Assembly: GCA_020442665.1 (NCBI GenBank)
Contig: JAGRJP010000024.1
Span: forward strand, 1 to 43,892
From: Lysobacterales bacterium
Lineage (GTDB): Bacteria; Pseudomonadota; Gammaproteobacteria; Xanthomonadales; Marinicellaceae
Length of the DNA stretch: 43,892 bases
Direction of reading: 5' to 3'
The translations under genes were made by a program, and so were the position numbers. Shown in pieces: positions 16,956 through 24,740 of the stretch. Position 1 is the first letter of the stretch. The number at the start of each line of letters is the position of its first letter. The notes beneath the pieces are model-generated. The model worked only from the letters and a program-made list of their open reading frames with translations, ran no database searches and was not told the origin of the DNA.

Positions 16956-19091
16956 CTAAAAACAACTGTATTCGTAAAACTTTTTGTCCACAGTTGAACC
17001 GTCGCAATCCCAGTATATATATCCGTCATCACTCGCATGAGGAGTCATTTTGATGTATTTTCCGGACAGTGCAGAAATATCGTCGCCGATGTAGATGATG
17101 ATTTCACCATTTTTGGGGTTGTAAACCAGTTCATCGGATTGATCGAAGCGGTCGGATATGGATTCCGTATTTGGGAATGTTCCATTTTGGATGTAGTTGT
17201 CTTCAATCAGGTATTTTTCTTCATTAACGGAATAAATTTTATCAGTAACTTTAGCACGGACTGTGTAGTCCCGATAGGATGGTATGGCATAGGCTGCCAA
17301 AATTCCTACGCCGGCAATCATAAGCATCCCTCCATTGGAAGATAACTGCTCGATTGGGCTATATTCATAGTTCAAACTGAACATCAATGCCTCTTTGGAT
17401 GAATCCAAAGCAAAACCAAAACGTCCGCTTTTGGGTAAATTCAGTTGATGAGCCGTTGGCAAAGCAAACAAATCCAGCTCAGTATGGCTGTAACTGGCAA
17501 GGTATTGAAGAACATTTAAATATCCATAATAAATATCCCGGGGAGCATCACGAACTTCTTTGGTATAAGCAATAATTGAATGAGCAAAATCTGTATGCTG
17601 TTTATTTTTTAACCAATCTTGTAGTTTTAATTGATTGCTATAGTTGGCTCTATCTGCCAAAACCTGAGGATTATATGCTTGAATGAAATAGTCTCCTTCG
17701 ATTAAATAATAACCGTATTGTTTCACGTTCAACAATTTTTCAATTTCGCTTTTTTCTTTTTCAGAAGGAAAGATATGATTGATGAATTTATCAATCGAGA
17801 ATCGGGTTTGATTGATTGGAACTCCTGCCAGTTCTTTGGTAGCAGACTCGGTTTTAAATGCCTTTGAAACCTTCTCAACAATTAACTTATGAGCATTCAT
17901 ATCGTTTATTTTGCTGGCAAACCAAGTTCCTGATTCATCTGTAATAACAAGTAACTTCTGCCCATAAGTATTCATGATTTCTGACAAACTGACACCCAGA
18001 TACTCATTCACTTGCTGGATTTTTTCATCGACAACTTTTCGGATTTCAACACTTTCTGCATCATTCATTGATAATATCAATTCATAAAATTGCTTGAGTT
18101 GTTCTTTATTCGGGACAGCAATTTGCCATACACTTCTTGGTGTTCCGGCTGTGTGTATGTCAAGTTCGGAATCCACCCTGGGAAGAAACTGTCTGAAGCC
18201 TTCATCCGGCATTTGCAATCTCACAATAAAGCGACTTTTGCCTCCAATCGCTGAAGTTCCTACCCAAAGATATTCCATCTGCTCCAAAGCAAACTTGGAA
18301 ACGATTGGTTTCACATGAGGAGGAATAAAATTTTTATTGTTATGTATCAATGATTTGAAATTAACCCAGAGTTCCAGATTTTTACCGGCTGCATCAACAC
18401 TATTTTCAAATTCAAGAATGGGTTTCAAATCATCCGCATATTTCTGCTGTGACAGTATGGATTTCAGTTCATCCTTGCTGCTAGACAAACCGGCGAACAA
18501 TAAAAGTCTTCCATCTTTTTCATTAAAATAGATATACGTTGGCGTCATAGAAATGGCTAACTTGCCAAATCCTTCATTATCGAAATTATCAATAATTTGA
18601 ATTTGTCCACCGGATTTGTTTTTCCATAACTTGAGTAAAATATCGAGTTGTGACAAAGAAGTGTTTCTAAGGGTTGTAGCAATCAAAGTGTTCGGAACCG
18701 GTCTTCCATCAGCTGATTTAACAAACGCGACTTCAAATGGAGAAACCATATTTTGAATAATCGTTTCAACGAGTGGACGCATATCACTTGGTAAGAGTTT
18801 TAAATAAGAATCCAGCAATCCTTTTTTAAAACTATCAATTTGTTGCACATGATTTTGATTTGATTGTACAGGGTATAAAACATCCGCTTTTTCTTCAAAA
18901 AACATCTGCCAGATTGTAGGTATTCGCAAATAAGCAAAAGTTTCTGCCGGCAGTTTATTTCTCAGCCATGAAACATTTTGTATTTCTTTAGGTGGAACGG
19001 CACTCTCAACAGATTGAGAACTCGTTGAATTATCGCACGCAGTTAGAAAAACCATTAGTGCAAAAAAGGATGCCAAAATTGTTCTTTTCAT
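16956..19091 (-). CDS. Lipoprotein with DUF3352-like body fused to a C-terminal type IV pilin-like domain
   Basis: A 711-residue protein. It starts with a lipoprotein signal (lipobox LTAC, Cys19) and a body of about 560 residues resembling DUF3352-type exported proteins (family assignment tentative). Near residue 584 it switches to a pilin-like sequence: VGILAAYAIPSYRDYTVRAKV matches the alpha-1 region of type IV pilins almost position by position. It is followed by KYLIEDNYIQNGTFP and a tail with ITMTP-like KMTPHASDDG, WDCDG and a last-but-one cysteine, so Cys696 and Cys710 could form the pilin D-region disulfide. The prepilin peptidase site and Glu5 (residue 587 is Gly) are absent, so it is not processed as a pilin. 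It lies 52 bp after the CvfB-like gene on the same strand. Confidence 0.78.
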   Translation of the reverse strand: MKRTILASFFALMVFLTACDNSTSSQSVESAVPPKEIQNVSWLRNKLPAETFAYLRIPTIWQMFFEEKADVLYPVQSNQNHVQQIDSFKKGLLDSYLKLLPSDMRPLVETIIQNMVSPFEVAFVKSADGRPVPNTLIATTLRNTSLSQLDILLKLWKNKSGGQIQIIDNFDNEGFGKLAISMTPTYIYFNEKDGRLLLFAGLSSSKDELKSILSQQKYADDLKPILEFENSVDAAGKNLELWVNFKSLIHNNKNFIPPHVKPIVSKFALEQMEYLWVGTSAIGGKSRFIVRLQMPDEGFRQFLPRVDSELDIHTAGTPRSVWQIAVPNKEQLKQFYELILSMNDAESVEIRKVVDEKIQQVNEYLGVSLSEIMNTYGQKLLVITDESGTWFASKINDMNAHKLIVEKVSKAFKTESATKELAGVPINQTRFSIDKFINHIFPSEKEKSEIEKLLNVKQYGYYLIEGDYFIQAYNPQVLADRANYSNQLKLQDWLKNKQHTDFAHSIIAYTKEVRDAPRDIYYGYLNVLQYLASYSHTELDLFALPTAHQLNLPKSGRFGFALDSSKEALMFSLNYEYSPIEQLSSNGGMLMIAGVGILAAYAIPSYRDYTVRAKVTDKIYSVNEEKYLIEDNYIQNGTFPNTESISDRFDQSDELVYNPKNGEIIIYIGDDISALSGKYIKMTPHASDDGYIYWDCDGSTVDKKFYEYSCF

Positions 19092-19126
19092 AATTGTTCA
19101 ACCATTCGTAGATTGTTTATTATGAA

Positions 19127-19147
19127 TTGAACCAAACTTTGGTTCAA
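19127..19147. promoter_or_regulatory. Perfect 10-bp palindrome between cvfB-like and pilin-fusion genes
   Basis: Arms TTGAACCAAA (19127-19136) and TTTGGTTCAA (19138-19147) around a single central base. On the - strand it begins in the TGA stop of the CvfB-like gene and lies 36 bp upstream of the lipoprotein-pilin ATG. As DNA it looks like an operator for the downstream gene. As RNA it could fold into an 8-bp stem with a 5-base loop, but no T-run follows, so an intrinsic terminator is less likely. Confidence 0.5.
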
Positions 19148-19977
19148 GTTTTAGCTAAACGAATTGTTTCTTTGCTTATTTCAATCAGCTTCTTCTTGTA
19201 TAAAGTGCCAAGGGCACGCTTATAACTGGCTTTAGAGACATTCCACTTGTTATAAATTTCTTGAGGTGGAGTTTTGTCGGTCATGTGGGAAACACCTTGA
19301 TTTTCTTTTAAATCATCAAGGATTCTTTGTGCCAAATCATCCAGTTTTTGTGAGTCCGGCAATACAAATCCAATATTAATTTTACCGTCATCTCGAATTT
19401 GTTTGATAAATCCTTTCAGTTGTTGCCCCAATTTGATGGGTTTGAAAACTTCAGAGTGATGAATAAGTCCCAAATGTGTTTGGTTGATTACTGCTTTAAA
19501 ACCAAGTTTGGACTTTCCACAAATTAGCAAATCAACTTCCTGATTGACTTTGAAGTCGGTATTTTTTTCAGATAGGAATTTACTCAATCGCAAAGAACCG
19601 ACCAATCGATTGGATGCTTTATCACTGTATAAATAAATTGAATAATACAATCCCGGAAAAACTTTATAGGGTTGTTCGGCATAAGGAACTAGCAACTCTT
19701 TGGGCATTCCCCAGTCAAAAAAAGCCCCAAATTTATTCACATCGGCACATTTTAAATAAGCACATTGATGCAATTCAATCTTGGGACTAGCCAAAGTGGC
19801 AACCGCTTGGTTATTATCCAGATAAACAAAGACTTTAAGTTTCTCACCCACATTATATTTTTCAGTCAAATTTTTTCCAAAACACGAAAGTGGGCCGTGT
19901 TCTTTTCCATCAAATATTATTTCATTATCAGAAACATCGAGTATTTCTAAAGCGTTTAATTTCCCTGGGGTGATCAT
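19144..19977 (-). CDS. CvfB/YitL-family S1 RNA-binding protein
   Basis: A 277-residue protein with the layout of CvfB (YitL): several S1-like OB folds (residues about 1-210) and a C-terminal winged helix, seen in QEIYNKWNVSKASYKRALGTLYKKKLI. Characteristic strings are NKFGAFFDWGMPKELLVPYAEQ and KLGFKAVINQTHLGLIHHSEVF. In Staphylococcus the homologue binds RNA and affects virulence-gene expression; gammaproteobacterial members are largely uncharacterised. It is divergent from hemF with a 169-bp gap and is followed on the - strand by the pilin-fusion gene. No clear ribosome-binding site precedes ATG 19977. Confidence 0.87.
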   Translation of the reverse strand: MITPGKLNALEILDVSDNEIIFDGKEHGPLSCFGKNLTEKYNVGEKLKVFVYLDNNQAVATLASPKIELHQCAYLKCADVNKFGAFFDWGMPKELLVPYAEQPYKVFPGLYYSIYLYSDKASNRLVGSLRLSKFLSEKNTDFKVNQEVDLLICGKSKLGFKAVINQTHLGLIHHSEVFKPIKLGQQLKGFIKQIRDDGKINIGFVLPDSQKLDDLAQRILDDLKENQGVSHMTDKTPPQEIYNKWNVSKASYKRALGTLYKKKLIEISKETIRLAKT

Positions 19978-20115
19978 TATGAGTTTGTTATGAGTTCAAG
20001 CCTCAATTATATAGCGATTACTCGAAAAATCGCTGAAATATTATTTTCATTCTGAATTTAGGTTGGTTTTCTTTGATATTCACCCTCATTTACAAAATCT
20101 ATGTTGTGCTTAAGT

Positions 20116-20121
20116 TATAAT
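20116..20121 (+). promoter_or_regulatory. Candidate -10 box for hemF
   Basis: A perfect TATAAT 25 bp before the hemF ATG would give a leader of about 19 nt. I see no convincing -35 hexamer at the right spacing. If real, it would place TTG 20129 at or next to the transcript end, favouring ATG 20147. Confidence 0.3.
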
Positions 20122-20146
20122 TGCCCTTTTGAACACGCAATATTTT

Positions 20147-21043
20147 ATGAACGACCAACAGTTTCAACAAGTTCTTGAATATTTAAAGAAATTACAAGAT
20201 CAAATTTGTAGTGCTTTTGAAGAAATTGATACGAGCGCTTTTAAACAAGACCAATGGCAACATGCTAATGGTGGAGGTGGTCGCACTCGTGTTCTCCGTG
20301 GTGATATTTTTGAATCAGCCGGTGTAAATTTTTCACATGTTAAAGGAGATAAATTGCCGGCTTCGGCAACTGCAAAAAGACCGGAACTTACAGGATGTGG
20401 TTTTGAAGCATCCGGAGTCTCTCTGGTAATTCACCCTGATAATCCTTTCATTCCGACTTCTCACGCCAATGTTCGCGTTTTTCGTACTACGGGCAACGAA
20501 GAAAGCAAATGGTGGTTTGGTGGTGGTTTTGATTTAACACCTTTTTATCCTTTCGATGAAGACATTATTCATTGGCATAAAGTTGCTAAACAGGCGTGTG
20601 AACCATTCGGCAAAGATGTTTATAGCAAATATAAAAACTGGTGTGATGAGTATTTCTATTTGAAACACCGCAAGGAAACTCGGGGTGTTGGCGGTCTATT
20701 TTTTGATGATTTGAATGAATGGGGTTTTGAAAAATGCTTTGAATTTATGCAAGCTGTTAGTAACGCCTATTTGCAGGCTTATATCCCGATTGTTGAAAAA
20801 AGAAAAAATACAAGCTTTTTAGAGAAGCATAAAAACTTTCAAAAATACCGCCGTGGTCGGTATGTGGAATTTAATCTCGTATATGATCGAGGTACTTTAT
20901 TTGGTTTACAATCCGGCGGTCGAACAGAATCCATCTTGATGTCTATGCCTCCCGAGGTCTCATTCAGATATAATTACCAACCTGATGAGGGTAGTGAAGA
21001 GTCGAAATTGTCTAAATATCTTTCTCCAAAGCACTGGATATAA
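20147..21043 (+). CDS. hemF: Oxygen-dependent coproporphyrinogen III oxidase
   Basis: A 298-residue cytoplasmic enzyme that oxidatively decarboxylates coproporphyrinogen III to protoporphyrinogen IX using O2. Conserved stretches include [49 protein letters not shown]-like [17 protein letters not shown] and [18 protein letters not shown], running to the end. The length matches E. coli HemF (299). I chose ATG 20147 because the following [17 protein letters not shown] aligns with the E. coli N-terminus; TTG 20129 adds six residues. It is monocistronic and divergent from the CvfB-like gene. Confidence 0.96.
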   Translation: MNDQQFQQVLEYLKKLQDQICSAFEEIDTSAFKQDQWQHANGGGGRTRVLRGDIFESAGVNFSHVKGDKLPASATAKRPELTGCGFEASGVSLVIHPDNPFIPTSHANVRVFRTTGNEESKWWFGGGFDLTPFYPFDEDIIHWHKVAKQACEPFGKDVYSKYKNWCDEYFYLKHRKETRGVGGLFFDDLNEWGFEKCFEFMQAVSNAYLQAYIPIVEKRKNTSFLEKHKNFQKYRRGRYVEFNLVYDRGTLFGLQSGGRTESILMSMPPEVSFRYNYQPDEGSEESKLSKYLSPKHWI

Positions 21044-21116
21044 ATAAATCATTGAGATTTATAGTAAAGAATTGCTATAATCTACGAACCTTTAATATGT
21101 AATTGCGAGAGAATAA

Positions 21117-21803
21117 ATGAAAAAAATAATATTAACTCTATTGCTTTCGGGTTCTGTTTTTGCAGGAGTTGAAAGACAAACGAATGCTATTCAAAGCCCA
21201 ACTGTACCTCATGTTCCAACTGGAGCAATTATTCAAGATCCTGGTTTCGAAGCTGGTCCTTTCGGTGGTGTTTGGACAGAAAGTTCAACTAATTTTGGTT
21301 CTCCTATTTGCGATATAGGGCTTTGTGGAACAGGTACTGGAACAGGACCAAATTCCGGTAATTTCTGGGCCTGGTTTGGTGGAACTTCAGCTTTTGAGGA
21401 GGGTGCTGTTTCTCAATCTGTTACTTTTCCTGGAAATAGTTTCATTACCCTGAACTTCTTTTTGGAAGCACCGGTATGTAACAGTGATGGTTTTATGGAA
21501 GTTCTTGTTAATGGAAATCAGGAATACTTTATAGATGAAAGTAGCTCACTATGTAATGTTGTCGGGTATTCAGCACAAAGCGTGGATTTGTCCGCATATT
21601 CCGGTCAAACTGTGAATCTAGAATTTCACTCAATCATCAATCAGGTTGGAGCAAATACAGTTAATTTCTTTTTGGATGACATATCAGTAGATGTTGTTGA
21701 TGCTGGTCCTCCTCCAGTAATTCCTAGTTTACAAACATACGGAATCATTGCATTAGTATTATCGTTACTATCTTTAGTCTATATAAGAAGAAATAAAGTC
21801 TAA
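21117..21803 (+). CDS. Secreted beta-sandwich protein with IPTL-CTERM-like anchor
   Basis: A 228-residue exported protein. A signal peptide ends near FAGVE (about residue 17). The body starts DPGFEAGPFGGVWTE, the usual opening of jelly-roll carbohydrate-binding-like domains, and ends NFFLDDISVDV. The C-terminus reads VIPSLQTYGIIALVLSLLS then a basic RRNK: this matches the IPTL-CTERM layout (I-P-S/T-L, aromatic-Gly, hydrophobic helix, Arg cluster), a sorting tail thought to be cut by an exosortase-like enzyme. No such enzyme is encoded in the window. A GAGAGAATAA ribosome-binding site precedes ATG 21117 and a strong terminator follows, so it is transcribed alone. Confidence 0.78.
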   Translation: MKKIILTLLLSGSVFAGVERQTNAIQSPTVPHVPTGAIIQDPGFEAGPFGGVWTESSTNFGSPICDIGLCGTGTGTGPNSGNFWAWFGGTSAFEEGAVSQSVTFPGNSFITLNFFLEAPVCNSDGFMEVLVNGNQEYFIDESSSLCNVVGYSAQSVDLSAYSGQTVNLEFHSIINQVGANTVNFFLDDISVDVVDAGPPPVIPSLQTYGIIALVLSLLSLVYIRRNKV

Positions 21804-21831
21804 TAAGATAGTTTTCCTACTTTAATGTTAT

Positions 21832-21868
21832 AAACAAAGCCTCTCTTAACAGAGGCTTTGTTTATTTT
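21832..21868 (+). terminator. Strong rho-independent terminator
   Basis: A perfect 13-bp stem, arms AAACAAAGCCTCT (21832-21844) and AGAGGCTTTGTTT (21851-21863), with a 6-base loop and a following T-rich TATTTT. It ends the IPTL-like gene 28 bp after its stop. fieF begins 25 bp later, so fieF must have its own promoter overlapping this region or rely on read-through. Confidence 0.92.
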
Positions 21869-21892
21869 AAAGAATTTTGTACCATATCGTTC

Positions 21893-22774
21893 ATGCCGAT
21901 TAATCACGCCAAGTTACTTAGAAGAGTCACATCTGCATCCGTTGCGGTTGCTTTAATTCTTATTGTCGCAAAAGCGATTGCATGGTATTTGTCAGGGTCT
22001 GTCGGAATTATGGCCTCTTTGCTTGATTCTCTAATGGATTCTTTTGCTTCTTTAATTAATTTATTTGCAGTTCGCTATGCATTACAACCGGCTGATGATG
22101 ATCATCACTTTGGTCATGGCAAGGCTGAACCACTTGCAGGTTTAGCACAAGCCAGTTTTATTGCCGGTTCAGCTTTTTTTCTGATATTTAATGCCATTGG
22201 AAGATTACAAAATCCTCAGATGATGCCTCATGGTAATGTGAGTATTATTGTTATGCTTTTTTCAATTGCTATGACTTTAACCCTTGTGTTGTACCAGAAG
22301 CACGTTGTGAAAATCACAAATAATTTGGCAATTAAAGCGGATTCATTACATTATGTGAGTGATTTATTAACTAATCTCAGCATATTATTGGCCATTTTCC
22401 TCACACTGAAAGGTTATTTATGGGCTGATGCTGTGTTTGCATTAGCAATTGCTGTCTATATTTTTAAAAGTGCTTATGAAATTGGGAATGATGCTTTTCA
22501 TCAACTTATGGATAAAAAATTGGATGATGAAACCGAGGCATTGATAATAAAAGCCATCGAAGAAACCAAAGATGCACTAGGATATCATGATTTTCGCACC
22601 AGACAATCGGGAAAAGACAAGTTTATTCAATTTCATCTGGAACTTGATAACTCGTTAAGTCTTCTACAAGCCCACGCAATTGCTGATAGTTTGGAAAAGA
22701 AACTTTCTGCATTGATTCCCGATGCCGAAGTTATCATCCATGAAGACCCAATTATGAAATCGAATAAAAACTAA
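21893..22774 (+). CDS. fieF: Cation diffusion facilitator, FieF (YiiP) type
   Basis: A 293-residue proton-coupled divalent-cation exporter of the inner membrane. Transport-site residues fall at the same numbers as in E. coli FieF: Asp45 and Asp49 in LLDSLMD, His153 and Asp157 in HYVSD. The second site is also conserved (Asp68 and His75 in PADDDHHFGHGKAE). About six transmembrane helices precede a cytoplasmic ferredoxin-like domain with HDFRTRQSGKDKFIQFHLE. The expected substrates are Zn2+ and possibly Fe2+ or Cd2+. It converges with the M56 gene, 3 nt apart. Confidence 0.92.
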   Translation: MPINHAKLLRRVTSASVAVALILIVAKAIAWYLSGSVGIMASLLDSLMDSFASLINLFAVRYALQPADDDHHFGHGKAEPLAGLAQASFIAGSAFFLIFNAIGRLQNPQMMPHGNVSIIVMLFSIAMTLTLVLYQKHVVKITNNLAIKADSLHYVSDLLTNLSILLAIFLTLKGYLWADAVFALAIAVYIFKSAYEIGNDAFHQLMDKKLDDETEALIIKAIEETKDALGYHDFRTRQSGKDKFIQFHLELDNSLSLLQAHAIADSLEKKLSALIPDAEVIIHEDPIMKSNKN

Positions 22775-22777
22775 TTT

Positions 22778-24244
22778 TCAATTGAGTAAATGACTTCCGT
22801 TTCCCACTAATTGTGATCCGCACAATAGGCGTCTGACAGAATCAGGATTATCACTACTCAATTGTGGCAATGAAGGAACCAACTCATCATCATACAAACC
22901 CAATGGCCAGCTACAAACGAAATTCGGCGTTTCATTTTGTATCTCTCCCTCGCTTTTCAAAATATTAAGATTACCATCAAAGTCCATTCCAATCATTCCT
23001 ATTGCCACTCCATCAACTACTCCATCCGGAACAACTCCTGTCACTTCATATTCACCTGTAAAATTAACACCATCGTTCAATTTGATATGTCTGGTGTGAA
23101 TATATTCATTAAATTTTTTTAATGGTCCGATAGTTAACCAACTACTTGAGTTTTCTTTTTTTAATTTCAACTTCACAAAAGTATTTTGATTATTAATCCC
23201 ATCATAAAATACTGATAAAAAAACTTCACCCGGGATGGGATTTCTTGCTCTCAAGGACGGGAGATCGACTTGCATTTCATCAATCATTTCTTCTGCATTG
23301 ACCCAATGTTCAACTCGCCAACTGATAGAGCTTATTATCATTGTAGAAATCAAAACTAAAATGATTGTAATATTGGATTTACTAACTCTCTGTTTTTTAT
23401 CAGAGATCAATTCATTAAATCGGAGCTCAATGAATTTGGGATGTGTTGCTATTGATGCCATTGCATAGTTTTGGTTCTGTGTTACACAAGCATAGAGTGT
23501 TTTGGCGTATTCCAGTCGGTCTGTCCCATTTAAAATTAAATCGTTATCACAAGCCAGTTCTATATATTGTTTGTGCTTTTTCACCAAAAAATTAATTAAA
23601 GGATGAAACCAATAGACAGACCGAACAATCGATGCAAACCATAAGTGCCAGTGATCTTTCCTCAAATAATGGCAATACTCATGTTCTAAAACATGATTGA
23701 GCTGATTATCTAACCAGGATTTCATCTGCTTCGGTAACAGAATAACAGTATTCCCAAACGAAAATAGCATTGGATAATCAATTTTTTGACCGTATAAAAC
23801 CTGAATTCCTTTATAAGTTTTTAAATGTTTCAATTCGAACTTTTCATTGCGAATAACTATTAATGGTCTTAACAATTGAATCAGAGAAACTATGATTCCT
23901 GCAAACCAAACAGCTACAAAAATGAAAGTGGCGGAAATATGAATACCAAACTTTTCAACTTTTTGTTCATGTTTGAAAACTTTCTGTGATTGGATAATAC
24001 TTTGCAATCCACTTTTATCTTCTAAAGTTTGTAATAATTGTTCTTGCAGTAAAACTCCTTGATTCGGCTGAGACTTTTCAATAAAAACCGGTGTTACCTT
24101 TAACATCAAGCTCATCAAACAAAATAGCAGGGCAATAGCAACGATTCGCTTTGAGTTGTTTGCTGATAATTTATCAGAAAAAACATACAGGATACTCATG
24201 CATATTAGGCTAATAACTGTTATTTGAGCTAAGAAGATAATCAT
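22778..24244 (-). CDS. M56-family (BlaR1/MecR1-like) membrane metalloprotease sensor
   Basis: A 488-residue protein. Four hydrophobic segments (about 3-20, 35-53, 103-125 and 290-310) frame a cytoplasmic zinc protease domain with the HEYCH motif (188-192) and a downstream glutamate in YIELACDND (Glu229). In BlaR1 the protease is switched on by the outer domain and inactivates the BlaI repressor. Here the exported part (about 320-488) shows no penicillin-binding S-x-x-K/SxN/KTG arrangement that I can see, so the signal is probably not a beta-lactam. The start overlaps the BlaI-like gene (ATGA). Confidence 0.85.
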   Translation of the reverse strand: MIIFLAQITVISLICMSILYVFSDKLSANNSKRIVAIALLFCLMSLMLKVTPVFIEKSQPNQGVLLQEQLLQTLEDKSGLQSIIQSQKVFKHEQKVEKFGIHISATFIFVAVWFAGIIVSLIQLLRPLIVIRNEKFELKHLKTYKGIQVLYGQKIDYPMLFSFGNTVILLPKQMKSWLDNQLNHVLEHEYCHYLRKDHWHLWFASIVRSVYWFHPLINFLVKKHKQYIELACDNDLILNGTDRLEYAKTLYACVTQNQNYAMASIATHPKFIELRFNELISDKKQRVSKSNITIILVLISTMIISSISWRVEHWVNAEEMIDEMQVDLPSLRARNPIPGEVFLSVFYDGINNQNTFVKLKLKKENSSSWLTIGPLKKFNEYIHTRHIKLNDGVNFTGEYEVTGVVPDGVVDGVAIGMIGMDFDGNLNILKSEGEIQNETPNFVCSWPLGLYDDELVPSLPQLSSDNPDSVRRLLCGSQLVGNGSHLLN

Positions 24245-24636
24245 TTTTCCTGCTCCTTCTGTTCTTGCAAAAACTGGATTTTATTCAATAAACTTTTTAA
24301 TTCCTCAGCACTCAGATTTTCAGACTCTCTGTCAATGAATGTCGCCATCGCATCTGAACTGGAACCTGAAAAAAAAGTATCAATAATTTTTCCAAACATT
24401 CCATCTATTGCATTTTTTTTTGGTTGTTTGGGAGCATAAACATATTCGCGGTTAAGTTTGGAATGCACAACCAATTGTTTATCTTCTAAAATTCTGAGAA
24501 TGGTTCGAATGGTCGAGTTGGAAAGGCTTTTATTGAGATACTCTTCCAGTTGTTTTGCGGTACTAGGTCCGTTTTTATAGAGTAAATCCAAAAGCTGTTG
24601 TTCTCTCTGTGCCGGACCTAGTTTTATATTTTTCAT
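24241..24636 (-). CDS. BlaI/MecI/CopY-family repressor
   Basis: A 131-residue DNA-binding protein with an N-terminal winged helix (PAQREQQLLDLLYKNGPSTA then NSTIRTILRILEDKQLVVH) and a C-terminal dimerisation tail rich in E, L and K. It pairs with the M56 protease gene, overlapping it by 4 nt, as in blaI-blaR1 modules. I chose ATG 24636; a TTG three codons upstream is possible. No beta-lactamase or other obvious target gene is adjacent on the same transcript; the upstream gene is the beta-helix protein. No clear TACA-n-TGTA operator is seen in 24637-24740. Confidence 0.87.
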   Translation of the reverse strand: MKNIKLGPAQREQQLLDLLYKNGPSTAKQLEEYLNKSLSNSTIRTILRILEDKQLVVHSKLNREYVYAPKQPKKNAIDGMFGKIIDTFFSGSSSDAMATFIDRESENLSAEELKSLLNKIQFLQEQKEQEK

Positions 24637-24674
24637 AATTTTCAAACTATTTTTTCATAGATATTCCCGATTCT

Positions 24675-24685
24675 CTCAGTATGAC
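24675..24685 (-). repeat. GTCATACTGAG fragment upstream of the blaI-like gene
   Basis: The same 11 bases as 16796-16806, here on the - strand and within the likely promoter or leader region of the blaI-M56 pair. It may be a fragment of a dispersed intergenic repeat or a chance match. Confidence 0.3.
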
Positions 24686-24740
24686 TCCCATAAATCAACT
24701 TTAAAAGGTTTAAAAATTAACATTTTTATCAAAAGAAATC

